The notes beneath the pieces were generated by a model, which did not search any database, was not told where the DNA came from, and saw only the letters and a list, made by a program, of their open reading frames with translations. Below, one piece after another: positions 1 through 6,901 of a stretch of DNA of 7,128 nucleotides; position 1 is the stretch's first letter, and every line of letters begins with the position of its first letter. The DNA is from Puia dinghuensis (lineage in GTDB: Bacteria > Bacteroidota > Bacteroidia > Chitinophagales > Chitinophagaceae): assembly GCA_026224995.1 (NCBI GenBank), contig JAMFRX010000619.1, positions 1-7,128 of the forward strand. The letters are read 5' to 3'. The position numbers were made by a program, and so were the translations under genes.

Positions 1-175
1 GAAGCTGGTGCAATATATCAAGCTGGCGGAGGTCGAGACGGGGCTGGGCACGGAATATGTGCGTGCGCCGCGGCTGCCGCTGGTAGGCAGGGAGCGCGAG
101 CATGTGCTCAAGGTGATCCGGGAAGGGGTTAAGAGCCGCCCGGTATTGCCGGAATATGCCTCATTAACAGCTTAA
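1..175 (+). CDS. DapA-superfamily lyase/deaminase, C-terminal fragment (probable hydroxyproline-pathway deaminase)
   Basis: This is the last 57 codons of a gene that enters from the left edge, read in the frame starting at base 2 and ending at TAA 173-175. The tail carries KLAEVETGLGTEYVRAPR followed by LPLVG and a charged helix, which resembles the C-terminal helical region of dihydrodipicolinate synthase/N-acetylneuraminate lyase family proteins. The Schiff-base lysine and the barrel lie outside the window, so the exact reaction cannot be read. Position decides the likely role: it sits 10 nt before an alpha-ketoglutarate-semialdehyde dehydrogenase and in line with a hydroxyproline epimerase. 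In such clusters the DapA-like member is 1-pyrroline-4-hydroxy-2-carboxylate deaminase, which releases ammonia and yields alpha-ketoglutarate semialdehyde. The family call is fairly secure; the substrate is inferred from neighbours. True DapA or another aldolase of the superfamily is the alternative. Confidence 0.75.
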   Translation, partial: KLVQYIKLAEVETGLGTEYVRAPRLPLVGREREHVLKVIREGVKSRPVLPEYASLTA

Positions 176-185
176 AACTTTACAG

Positions 186-1664
186 ATGAAATTTCAGGAT
201 GCCACTATTGCCGAAGTCGATCAGGTGATGCAAGAGGCCTGGCAGGCTTTTCAGGTATATCGGAAGACCACGTTGAAGCAGCGCGCCGACCTAATGCGGG
301 CGATAGCCCAGGAATTGGAGGCGGCCGGCGACCGGCTGATCACCGTAGCCATGGGGGAGACCAACTTACCCGAGGCACGGCTGCGTAACGAGCGGGCCCG
401 GACGATGTTCCAGCTGACGAGCTATGCGGCGGCCTGCGAGGCCGGCCACTGGCTGGAGGCAAGAATAGACACGGCCGTTCCCGATAAGGGAGACCCCGAT
501 CTCCGCAAGCTGCAGGTGGCGATAGGTCCCGTTGTGGTCTTCGGGGCCAGCAACTTTCCCTTTGCCTATTCCACGGCGGGCGGCGATACGGCTACGGCCC
601 TCGCTGCCGGCTGTCCGGTGATCGTGAAGGCCCATCCGGCCCATGCCGAGACTTCCGAGATCGTAGCGCAGGCTATCGCTAAAAGTGTCGCGGCCGCGGG
701 GCTGCCCAAGGGCGTCTTTGCCCATGTGCATGGAGCAGGCTTCGAGACCGGCAAGGCCCTTGTAACGCATACCCATACCCGCGCCGTCGGTTTCACCGGC
801 TCTTATGGCGGCGGAAAGGCCCTCTTCGACTGGGCTAACCAGCGGAAGATGCCGATACCCGTGTTTGCGGAGATGGGAAGCATCAATCCCGTCTTCCTGT
901 TACCCGGGAAGCTGAAAGCTTCAGCTAAGGAGCTGGCGGCCCAGCTGGCGGGTTCCATTACGCTGGGTACGGGCCAGTTCTGCACCAATCCAGGGCTTCT
1001 CCTGGGTGTGGAAGGCGAGGGACTCGATAACTTTATCCGGGAGCTGGGTGCGGCCATTGAGAAAGTGGCGCCGGGGACGATGCTCCATCCGGGTATCGCC
1101 AAAGCCTATACGGAGAAACGCGGTGCGGCGCTCGGCCAGTCCGAGGTCGAGACCGTGGCTGTCGCGGCCGCTCCACCCAAGGAAAACCAGGGCGTGCCGA
1201 CCGTCGCTACGGCCAGTGCCGAAGCGTTTTTCAAGAATCCACTCCTCCATCAGGAGGTCTTCGGTCCCTACTCGCTTGTGATCCGTTGTCCCGATGCGGC
1301 GACGTTGCTGAAGGCGGCACAGCTGATAGAAGGACAGCTCACCGTCTCGCTGATGGCGACGGAGGCCGACCTGTCGGAATATAGCGAGCTGGCAGAGGCC
1401 GTTCAGGAGATCTGTGGCCGGCTGATCCTCAACGGCGTTCCTACCGGCGTGCGGGTGTCGTTGTCCATGCAGCATGGCGGCCCCTTCCCGGCGAGTACCG
1501 ACAGCCGCTTCACCTCGGTAGGTGCAGACGGCATAAAACGCTGGGTGCGTCCGCTGGCTTACCAGAGCTGGCTGGATGCGGCGCTGCCGGATGCGTTGAA
1601 GAACGGCAACCCGCTGGGCATCTGGCGGACAGTAAACAATGAACTGACTCAGGCCGCGCTCTGA
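186..1664 (+). CDS. alpha-ketoglutarate-semialdehyde (2,5-dioxovalerate) dehydrogenase
   Basis: This is a 492-residue cytosolic aldehyde dehydrogenase. It probably oxidises alpha-ketoglutarate semialdehyde to 2-oxoglutarate with NAD(P)+, the last step of hydroxyproline breakdown. Visible motifs in order are FGASNFPFAYS with the oxyanion-hole Asn123, the cofactor lysine in VIVKAHP (Lys148), the GFTGSYGGG nucleotide-binding turn (203-210), the general-base glutamate in AEMGSINP (Glu229), the nucleophile Cys266 in GQFCTNPG, and QEVFGPY (356-362). The KAHPAHAETS and AEMGSINP forms are typical of the KGSADH branch rather than generic ALDHs. ATG 186 is the only usable start, because an in-frame TAA lies at 165-167. 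The N-terminus therefore begins about 25-30 residues later than in many family members, without the usual opening strand and NPATGE-like stretch. There is no Shine-Dalgarno sequence. It sits 10 nt after the DapA-like gene and 32 nt before the epimerase, so co-transcription is likely. The substrate comes from subfamily motifs plus context. Confidence 0.93.
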   Translation: MKFQDATIAEVDQVMQEAWQAFQVYRKTTLKQRADLMRAIAQELEAAGDRLITVAMGETNLPEARLRNERARTMFQLTSYAAACEAGHWLEARIDTAVPDKGDPDLRKLQVAIGPVVVFGASNFPFAYSTAGGDTATALAAGCPVIVKAHPAHAETSEIVAQAIAKSVAAAGLPKGVFAHVHGAGFETGKALVTHTHTRAVGFTGSYGGGKALFDWANQRKMPIPVFAEMGSINPVFLLPGKLKASAKELAAQLAGSITLGTGQFCTNPGLLLGVEGEGLDNFIRELGAAIEKVAPGTMLHPGIAKAYTEKRGAALGQSEVETVAVAAAPPKENQGVPTVATASAEAFFKNPLLHQEVFGPYSLVIRCPDAATLLKAAQLIEGQLTVSLMATEADLSEYSELAEAVQEICGRLILNGVPTGVRVSLSMQHGGPFPASTDSRFTSVGADGIKRWVRPLAYQSWLDAALPDALKNGNPLGIWRTVNNELTQAAL

Positions 1665-1696
1665 TCGAAGCGCTGTAAGCCATAATCATTTAAGCA

Positions 1697-2698
1697 ATGA
1701 AGAAGACTTTTTTCTGTATAGATGCGCATACCTGCGGTAACCCCGTGCGGCTGGTAGCCGGCGGCGGGCCCGTGCTGGAAGGAAAGAACATGAGCGAAAA
1801 ACGGCAGCATTTCCTCCGCGAATTCGACTGGATCCGGAAGGGGCTGATGTTCGAGCCCAGGGGCCACGACATGATGAGCGGGAGCATCCTCTATCCCCCG
1901 CACGACCCCCAGAACGACGTAGCGGTGCTCTTCATCGAGACCAGCGGCTGTCTGCCCATGTGCGGCCATGGCACGATCGGGACGATCACCATCGCCATTG
2001 AGGAAGGGCTGATCCAGCCGAAGCGGCCGGGTTTCGTGCGGATGGAAGCGCCGGCGGGACTGGTGCTCATCGAGTACAAGCTGGAAGGCAAGAAAGTGCA
2101 TTCCGTCAAGCTTACGAATGTCCCGTCCTATCTGGCCGCGGAGAATATCACGGTAGAATGTCCCGACCTGGGACCGCTGAAAGTGGATGTCTCCTATGGC
2201 GGGAACTTCTATGCCATCGTAGATCCGCAGGAGAACTTCAAGGGGCTGGAGAACTATACGGCCGATCAGCTTATCAGCTGGAGCCGGGTCATGCGCCAGC
2301 GCATCAACGCGGAAAACACCTTCGTACACCCGGAAGACCCTACGATCAATACCTGCACGCATATCCTGTGGACGGGCAAGACCATCAACCCGGAGAACAC
2401 GGCCCGCAATGCCGTATTCTACGGCGACAAGGCCATCGACCGGAGCCCCTGCGGCACCGGTACCTCTTCAAGGATGGCGCAATGGTTCGCCAAGGGGAAG
2501 CTGAAAGAGGGCGATACCTTCCTGCACGAGAGCATCATCGGGTCTGTTTTTCGGGGGCGGGTGGAAAAGGTGGTTTCCGTTGCCGGCAAGCCGGCCATTA
2601 TCCCAAGCGTGGAAGGATGGGCCAAGATCTATGGGTACAATACTATCTCCATCGACCCGGAAGACGATCCGTATGCCTACGGTTTTCAGGTCCTGTAA
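1697..2698 (+). CDS. 4-hydroxyproline 2-epimerase (proline racemase family)
   Basis: This 333-residue cytosolic, cofactor-independent enzyme should interconvert trans-4-hydroxy-L-proline and cis-4-hydroxy-D-proline, opening hydroxyproline catabolism. The family's two catalytic cysteines are both present: Cys89 in MCGHGTIG and Cys252 in DRSPCGTGTSSRMA. A Cys/Cys pair fits a racemase or epimerase. Trans-3-hydroxy-L-proline dehydratases of the same family usually carry Thr at the second position. The N-terminus (FCIDAHTCGNPVRLV) and EPRGHDMMSGSI (53-64) are also typical of hydroxyproline epimerases, and the length is normal. The start ATG lies 32 nt after the dehydrogenase stop and has no Shine-Dalgarno sequence. 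A strong hairpin follows 37 nt after the TAA, so this looks like the last gene of the operon. Proline racemase is the main alternative; the neighbouring semialdehyde dehydrogenase favours hydroxyproline. Confidence 0.93.
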   Translation: MKKTFFCIDAHTCGNPVRLVAGGGPVLEGKNMSEKRQHFLREFDWIRKGLMFEPRGHDMMSGSILYPPHDPQNDVAVLFIETSGCLPMCGHGTIGTITIAIEEGLIQPKRPGFVRMEAPAGLVLIEYKLEGKKVHSVKLTNVPSYLAAENITVECPDLGPLKVDVSYGGNFYAIVDPQENFKGLENYTADQLISWSRVMRQRINAENTFVHPEDPTINTCTHILWTGKTINPENTARNAVFYGDKAIDRSPCGTGTSSRMAQWFAKGKLKEGDTFLHESIIGSVFRGRVEKVVSVAGKPAIIPSVEGWAKIYGYNTISIDPEDDPYAYGFQVL

Positions 2699-2735
2699 GC
2701 TCATCCTGAACAATCCCTTCGTTTTCACGTTGTAC

Positions 2736-2784
2736 ATGCCCGGGAAGAGCAAACGAAAAATAGCTCTTCCCGGGCATTCGTTTT
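2736..2784 (+). terminator. hairpin terminator closing the hydroxyproline operon
   Basis: A perfect 15-bp inverted repeat has arms at 2736-2750 (ATGCCCGGGAAGAGC) and 2763-2777, separated by a 12-nt A-rich loop. It lies 37 nt after the epimerase stop and is followed on the + strand by TCGTTTT, a short and imperfect U-tract. The reverse direction has no U-run, so it reads as a + strand terminator. The stem is seen directly. Terminator function is inferred, because the U-tract is weak and starts two bases after the stem. Confidence 0.7.
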
Positions 2785-2791
2785 AAGTTTG
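2784..2791 (+). promoter_or_regulatory. candidate Bacteroidota-type -7 promoter element for bshC
   Basis: TAAGTTTG matches the Bacteroidota primary sigma factor -7 consensus TAnnTTTG exactly and points toward bshC. It would place the transcript start near 2797 and give a leader of roughly 95 nt. There is no clear TTTG or TTG about 19-21 nt upstream, because that position falls inside the terminator stem, so only half of the promoter is supported. A competing sigma70-like pair is TTGGCA (2812-2817) with GATAAT (2836-2841), 18 nt apart. Confidence 0.3.
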
Positions 2792-2803
2792 TCCTTGCGG
2801 ACG

Positions 2804-2820
2804 AACTGCCGTTGGCAGTT
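2804..2820 (+). repeat. short inverted repeat in the bshC leader
   Basis: AACTGCC, a GTT loop and GGCAGTT form a perfect 7-bp hairpin with a 3-nt loop. It could be an RNA hairpin near the 5' end of the bshC transcript or a small protein-binding palindrome. It overlaps the alternative -35-like TTGGCA. The repeat is certain; any role is unproven. Confidence 0.4.
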
Positions 2821-2843
2821 GCTGGATGCCGTTCGGATAATTT

Positions 2844-2875
2844 CCTCCGGGATCGTTATTTTTATCCTCCGGAGG
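2844..2875 (+). repeat. inverted repeat enclosing the GGAGG upstream of bshC
   Basis: CCTCCGG (2844-2850) is the exact complement of CCGGAGG (2869-2875), giving a 7-bp GC-rich stem around an 18-nt AT-rich loop. The right half is itself a 10-bp palindrome, CCTCCGGAGG (2866-2875). TCCTCCGG also occurs as a direct repeat at 2843 and 2865, 22 nt apart, close to two helical turns. The GGAGG at 2871-2875 looks like a Shine-Dalgarno sequence but lies 18 nt from the only in-frame ATG, too far for normal use. It may be an operator or a leader hairpin. Confidence 0.4.
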
Positions 2876-2893
2876 CAATAATTTCGCTGTCTT

Positions 2894-4489
2894 ATGGACT
2901 GGATATCTACGCGTTTACCATATCAACAGACCGGCTATTTCTCCCGTATCATTACGGACTACCTGCATGGAGCTGCCGGCCTGCGTTCCTTTTATACACA
3001 CCCGGTGACGGCGGAGGGCTTTGAAGCGGCCCTTGCGGCACGTACCGCTTTCCCTACCGATCGCAAGGCTCTGGTGAGCACGCTGCAGGAGCAATATGCG
3101 GGGATGAAGGAAGTGCCCAGGGTGATGGAGAACATTGCGCGACTGGCCGGGGACGACACGTTTACGGTCTGTACGGCCCATCAGCCGGCCATCTTCACGG
3201 GTCATCTGTATTTTATCTATAAGATCCTCCACATCATCCGGCTGGCCGAATGGCTAAAGGAGCAGCATCCTACGCTCCACTTCGTTCCCGTGTTCTACAT
3301 GGGCAGCGAGGACGCCGATCTTGACGAATTGGGACATATCTATTTAGGCGGTGAAAAGCTGGTCTGGGACACCAAGCAGAAGGGGGCCGTGGGCCGCATG
3401 AAGACCAAGGGGCTTGACAAGCTGCTGTTCCGAATAGAGGGCGAGCTGTCCGTACAGCCGTACGGTCAGGAGATCGTCGCTCTGCTGAAAGCCGCCTACC
3501 TGGACTGCCCGGATATCCAAACGGCTACTTTGCGGCTGCTGCATGGGCTGTTTGCCGAATATGGGCTGGTCGTGCTGATAGCCGACAAGGCGGCTTTCAA
3601 GAAGCAGATGATCGCCATTTTCGAAGACGATCTTTTCCGCCAGGAGCCGACGCGCATCGTCAATGCCGCCGCCGATAGACTGGGTGAGCAATATAAGATC
3701 CAGGCCAATCCGCGGCCTATCAACTTGTTCTATCTAAAGGACGATCTGCGGAACAGGATCGAACGTGCAGCGGAAGGTTTCGAGGTCGTGGACACGCCCT
3801 TGCGCTTTTCGGAGCAGGAGCTCAGGGATGAGCTGCACCGTTATCCTGAGCGTTTTAGCCCGAATGTCATCCTGCGGGGGCTTTTCCAGGAAACGATCCT
3901 CCCCAATCTGGCCTTCGTCGGCGGGGGCGGGGAGACCGCCTACTGGCTGGAGCTGAAGGATCTCTTCGATCACTACCGGACGCCATTCCCTGTATTGGTG
4001 CTGCGCAATTCTTTCCTGCTCGTCCAACGGCAATGGATGGAGAAGATGACGAATATGGGCTTCAGCGTCGCCGACCTGTTCCTGCCGGCCGATGAGCTGA
4101 TGAACGAGCTTGTCCGGCGGGATTCCGACCATACGTTGAACCTGGAGGGTGAGATCGCCGCCGCCAATGACTACTATGAGGCGTTGAAAGCGCTGGCGCG
4201 GCCCGTAGACCCTACGCTGGAGCAGCATGTCACGGCCCTGCAGGCCCGGGCCCTGGAACCTATCCGGACCCTGGAGAAGAAGCTGCTGAAGGCCGAGAAG
4301 CGGCGGTTCGGCGACCAGCAGCGTCAGCTTCATGCCGTGAAGGCCACACTATTCCCGCACGACAATTTGCAGGAGCGGATAGACAGCTTCATGCCCTGGT
4401 ATGCGGCAATGGGTCCCGATTTCATCCGCGAGCTTTACCGGCGCTCGCCGGTGCTGGAGCAGGAGTTCGTCGTGCTGACGGAATCCTGA
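2894..4489 (+). CDS. bshC: bacillithiol biosynthesis cysteine-adding enzyme BshC
   Basis: This 531-residue cytosolic protein should catalyse the last step of bacillithiol synthesis, joining cysteine to glucosaminyl-malate. Family signatures visible are TAHQPAIFTGHLYFIYK (94-110), PVFYMGSEDADLDELGHIYL (132-151), WDTKQKGAVGRM (158-169) and SPNVILRGLFQETILPNLAF (322-341) followed by the glycine-rich GGGGETAYW (343-351). A charged helical stretch at about 425-485 matches the coiled coil near the end of BshC proteins. Length is normal for the family. ATG 2894 is the only in-frame start, since an in-frame TAA lies at 2879-2881. The gene stands alone behind a leader of about 110 nt and converges with gpmA only 6 nt away. 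BshA and BshB partners are not in the window, which is usual because bsh genes are often scattered. The family assignment is strong; how BshC works biochemically is less settled in the field. Confidence 0.95.
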   Translation: MDWISTRLPYQQTGYFSRIITDYLHGAAGLRSFYTHPVTAEGFEAALAARTAFPTDRKALVSTLQEQYAGMKEVPRVMENIARLAGDDTFTVCTAHQPAIFTGHLYFIYKILHIIRLAEWLKEQHPTLHFVPVFYMGSEDADLDELGHIYLGGEKLVWDTKQKGAVGRMKTKGLDKLLFRIEGELSVQPYGQEIVALLKAAYLDCPDIQTATLRLLHGLFAEYGLVVLIADKAAFKKQMIAIFEDDLFRQEPTRIVNAAADRLGEQYKIQANPRPINLFYLKDDLRNRIERAAEGFEVVDTPLRFSEQELRDELHRYPERFSPNVILRGLFQETILPNLAFVGGGGETAYWLELKDLFDHYRTPFPVLVLRNSFLLVQRQWMEKMTNMGFSVADLFLPADELMNELVRRDSDHTLNLEGEIAAANDYYEALKALARPVDPTLEQHVTALQARALEPIRTLEKKLLKAEKRRFGDQQRQLHAVKATLFPHDNLQERIDSFMPWYAAMGPDFIRELYRRSPVLEQEFVVLTES

Positions 4490-4495
4490 TCTCCC

Positions 4496-5101
4496 CTACA
4501 AGTATTCACATTTTTCCAGCTTCAGGTCTTCGCTGAACGTATAGCGTCTGGGGATGCCCGTGGGCAGCTCGATGTCGGCGATCTCCTGCTCGCCGATCCC
4601 TTCCAGGTGCATCATCAGCGCGCGCAGGCTATTGCCATGCGCGACCACCAGGATATTGTCCCCTTTTTGCAGATAAGGCTTTATGGTTCCGAGATAGTAG
4701 GGGATGACCCTAGCCGCGGTGTCTTCCAGGCTCTCGCCGCCAGGGGGGCGGGTGGAGAAGCTCCTTCGCCAGATGGCCACCTGTGCGTCGCCATATTGTT
4801 TGGCGATCTCGGCTTTGCCGAGTCCCTGCAGCTCGCCGTAATTTCTTTCGTTGAGCGCGCGGTCGTGTGTCACCGGCAGCCTTTGCTGCTCCGCCTCTTC
4901 CAGGATGAGCGTCATGGTATCGATGGCCCGCTGAAGAACGGAGGTGAAGCCATGGCTAAAGGTGATGCCTCTCAGCTTTGTGCCGGCGGTCATGGCCTCT
5001 TCGCGACCCAGGGCCGTCAAGGGGATATCCGTTTCCCCGGTAAAGCGGTTCTCTAGGTTCCAGGTGGATTGTCCGTGGCGAACGAGGACGAGAAAGGGCA
5101 T
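4496..5101 (-). CDS. gpmA: 2,3-bisphosphoglycerate-dependent phosphoglycerate mutase
   Basis: This 201-residue cytosolic glycolytic/gluconeogenic enzyme should interconvert 3- and 2-phosphoglycerate through a phosphohistidine. The RHG motif gives Arg8 and the nucleophile His9 in LVRHGQSTWNLENRFTGETD. Also present are LQRAIDT with Arg58, the acid/base Glu85 in LNERNYGELQGL, WRRSFSTRPPGGES (111-124) and the second histidine His155 in VVAHGNSLRALMMHLEG. The LNERNYGELQGL and ENRFTGETD forms are typical of GpmA rather than of general histidine phosphatases. It is about 45-50 residues shorter than E. coli GpmA, with the deficit between Glu85 and His155 and at the C-terminus, as in other short bacterial forms. 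It lies 42 nt downstream of treY on the same strand, so the two may be co-transcribed. Its stop is 6 nt from the bshC stop, leaving no room for an intergenic terminator. Confidence 0.94.
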   Translation of the reverse strand: MPFLVLVRHGQSTWNLENRFTGETDIPLTALGREEAMTAGTKLRGITFSHGFTSVLQRAIDTMTLILEEAEQQRLPVTHDRALNERNYGELQGLGKAEIAKQYGDAQVAIWRRSFSTRPPGGESLEDTAARVIPYYLGTIKPYLQKGDNILVVAHGNSLRALMMHLEGIGEQEIADIELPTGIPRRYTFSEDLKLEKCEYL

Positions 5102-5143
5102 GTTGTCTAGTTGAGAACCTAAAGATAGCGCAAGGATCTTTGA

Positions 5144-6901
5144 TCAGGCCTTGTCTGGGTCATCTCTATGCGCTGTCAGCAGTATAACGGGCCATTCGGT
5201 AAGTCCTTCGGGCCATTGAAGGCAGAAGCCCTCAGTCGCGACAGCGTCGCCCGTGAAGACATTGGTCCAATGATCCGGGGCTTCAGGTGGGAGGTCCAGG
5301 GAGACCGTTGCAGGGAAGGAAGATTCGAACCGGATGAGCGGCACGGCGATGAGGACCCAGTCCCTGCGATGGTGGCGGAGATAGGCGAGGAGTGGGCCGT
5401 GGGTCTGCAAGGGAATATAGTTGCCTTCGGCAAAAAGGGCAGGCAACCTGTTGCGGCATTCCAGTACCCTATGGAGGGTGAAGAGCTTGCCGGCGCCCTG
5501 CTGCTGGTGGCTATGGAGAAAGGACAAGAGAGCCTCCTTACCCTCGGCCGCGGCTTTCTTTATCTCTTGCAGGAGGGTAGCCCGCAGCCGGAAGTCCACC
5601 GGCCGGCGGTTGTCGGGATCGACGAAGCTGGTTTCCCACAGCTCGGCGCCCTGGTAGATATCCGGGATGCCGGGGGCCGTAGTCTTCAGCAGCAGCTGGG
5701 AGAGGGAGTATACGGCAGAAAGGCGGATGATGGCAAAGACGAAGGGCACGAAGTCTTCCAGGAAAAGGGAATCCGGCGCGAGCAGGGCGGCGGCGAAGTC
5801 CTGGCATTGCTTTTCGTAGCCTTCGTCGGGTGCGTCATAGTTGGTCTCTGCCTTGGCCTCGCGCAGGGCTTTGGTGAGATAGCCGGAAAAGCGTTCGCGG
5901 AATTCGTCTGTCACGATGCCATCCTCCGGGAAGCCGCCCAGCAAGGCCTGGTAGATCAGGTATTCGTCGTTGGGCGAAGGAGCGGGTCGTCCTTTGACCA
6001 CGGCGATATGTGACCTGTGCAGCTCCCGCCACCGGCCGACGGCGCTTATCCATTCCTGTGGCAGGATGCCCAGGACCGAGAGGCGGATGCGGCTGTCTTC
6101 GCCTCTTTTTGTATCGTGGGTGGTGGTAGCGTTCAGGGAATACCGTTGGGTCGCCAGCCGTTGCTGCATCCGGCGGTGGAAGGCCTGCGTGTCGATGCCG
6201 GCTATTCGGGGCGTATCGCCTACTTCGCAATGCGCGATATAGGGGTTGTAGACATAAAAGCTGGTGTCTTCTATCCCTTTTGCGGCCAGGGGCCCGGTGA
6301 ACTGCATGAGGCGGCTAAGGAAGGCAAGGCGTTGCTGTCCACAGCAGATGCCGGCGGACTTCCGGTTGACGTCGCCGTGGTCCGTTACGTGGTTTGCATT
6401 ATAGTCGTATAGGCCGGCGAGGAAATTGAACTCGGGCAGAAGGTCGGGCTGTCTGTCCCTGGCCCTGCCGAGGGCGGTGATATAGAGCCGGTTGTCGCCC
6501 GGTGAACCGCCGTCGGCGTCGGGGTAGGCACGGTAGGCGGGGAAGGCAGCCATCCAGATGGCCAGGGCCTCCTTGAGGCGGCCCTTGTCCTGCGTGGCCG
6601 CACGCAGGTTAGGCAGGCTTATAAGCAGATCCATGAGATTATCCAGCTCTCCGCCCATATAGCGAAGCAGGAAATCGAGCTTTCTTTCGAACACGATGGT
6701 TTCATAGGCCGGATGCCGGATGACGTGCTCCCGGTAGAAAGCCAGCAACTCGCGGCTGCCGTCGGCATCGGTAAGCAGCTGGCTGGCGGCGGCCAGGAAG
6801 TCATAGCCGGTGCTGCCTTGCAGAGGCCAGTCGGGGGGCATCGCCTCTTCTTCTGTGAGGATCTTTTCCGCCACCACATAGCAGTCCCCGCCAAAAAGCT
6901 T
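5144..6901 (-). CDS. treY: malto-oligosyltrehalose synthase TreY, N-terminally truncated (likely broken)
   Basis: TreY (GH13) isomerises the reducing-end alpha-1,4 bond of malto-oligosaccharides to the alpha-1,1 bond of trehalose; TreZ then releases trehalose. Residues below count from GTG 6877, which opens a 577-codon frame. Family motifs are VAEKIL with the acid/base Glu4, PPDWPLQGSTGYDFL (14-28), GIEDTSFYVYN (201-211), TTTHDTKRGEDSRIRLSVL (251-269) with transition-state Asp255, and APGIPDIYQGAELWE (401-415) followed by FVDPDNRRPVDFRLR (418-432). The C-terminus looks complete. Family-like sequence (KLFGGDCYV) continues upstream only to about 6901, and an in-frame TGA lies at 6950-6952. By comparison with characterised TreY proteins roughly 250 N-terminal residues are missing, including the nucleophile Asp normally found shortly before EKIL. 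No ATG, GTG or TTG other than GTG 6877 lies between the TGA and the motif. Any product should be inactive as a TreY. No treZ is in view. Confidence 0.88.
   Translation of the reverse strand, partial: KLFGGDCYVVAEKILTEEEAMPPDWPLQGSTGYDFLAAASQLLTDADGSRELLAFYREHVIRHPAYETIVFERKLDFLLRYMGGELDNLMDLLISLPNLRAATQDKGRLKEALAIWMAAFPAYRAYPDADGGSPGDNRLYITALGRARDRQPDLLPEFNFLAGLYDYNANHVTDHGDVNRKSAGICCGQQRLAFLSRLMQFTGPLAAKGIEDTSFYVYNPYIAHCEVGDTPRIAGIDTQAFHRRMQQRLATQRYSLNATTTHDTKRGEDSRIRLSVLGILPQEWISAVGRWRELHRSHIAVVKGRPAPSPNDEYLIYQALLGGFPEDGIVTDEFRERFSGYLTKALREAKAETNYDAPDEGYEKQCQDFAAALLAPDSLFLEDFVPFVFAIIRLSAVYSLSQLLLKTTAPGIPDIYQGAELWETSFVDPDNRRPVDFRLRATLLQEIKKAAAEGKEALLSFLHSHQQQGAGKLFTLHRVLECRNRLPALFAEGNYIPLQTHGPLLAYLRHHRRDWVLIAVPLIRFESSFPATVSLDLPPEAPDHWTNVFTGDAVATEGFCLQWPEGLTEWPVILLTAHRDDPDKA

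Noticed and set aside
921..1475. 184-codon open frame on the minus strand inside the aldehyde dehydrogenase gene
   Set aside because: It lies opposite a gene with complete catalytic motifs, shows no recognisable domain, and GC-rich coding DNA commonly leaves antisense frames open.
1649..2362. 237-codon minus-strand frame opposite the epimerase
   Set aside because: The antisense of a strongly conserved enzyme; no motifs, and the composition is that of a shadow frame.
2158..2709. 183-codon + strand frame overlapping the epimerase
   Set aside because: An out-of-frame reading of the epimerase; it overlaps the second catalytic cysteine region, and the translation resembles no family.
2718..2784. 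TTCGTTTT direct repeats read as a target-site duplication of a tiny palindromic element
   Set aside because: The right copy overlaps the last base of the stem and the left copy lies 10 nt away from it, so the flanks are not symmetrical; a terminator explains the hairpin better.
2736..2784. H-type pseudoknot between the hairpin loop (2751-2757) and the downstream copy (2777-2783)
   Set aside because: The connecting loop across a 15-bp stem would have no nucleotides, which is sterically impossible while the stem is formed.
5120..5127. TATCTTTA on the minus strand as a promoter for gpmA
   Set aside because: It differs from TAnnTTTG at the last base and has no -33 element at the right distance; too weak to list as a feature.
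5168..6013. 281-codon + strand frame opposite treY
   Set aside because: A shadow of treY, whose own frame carries several diagnostic motifs across this stretch.
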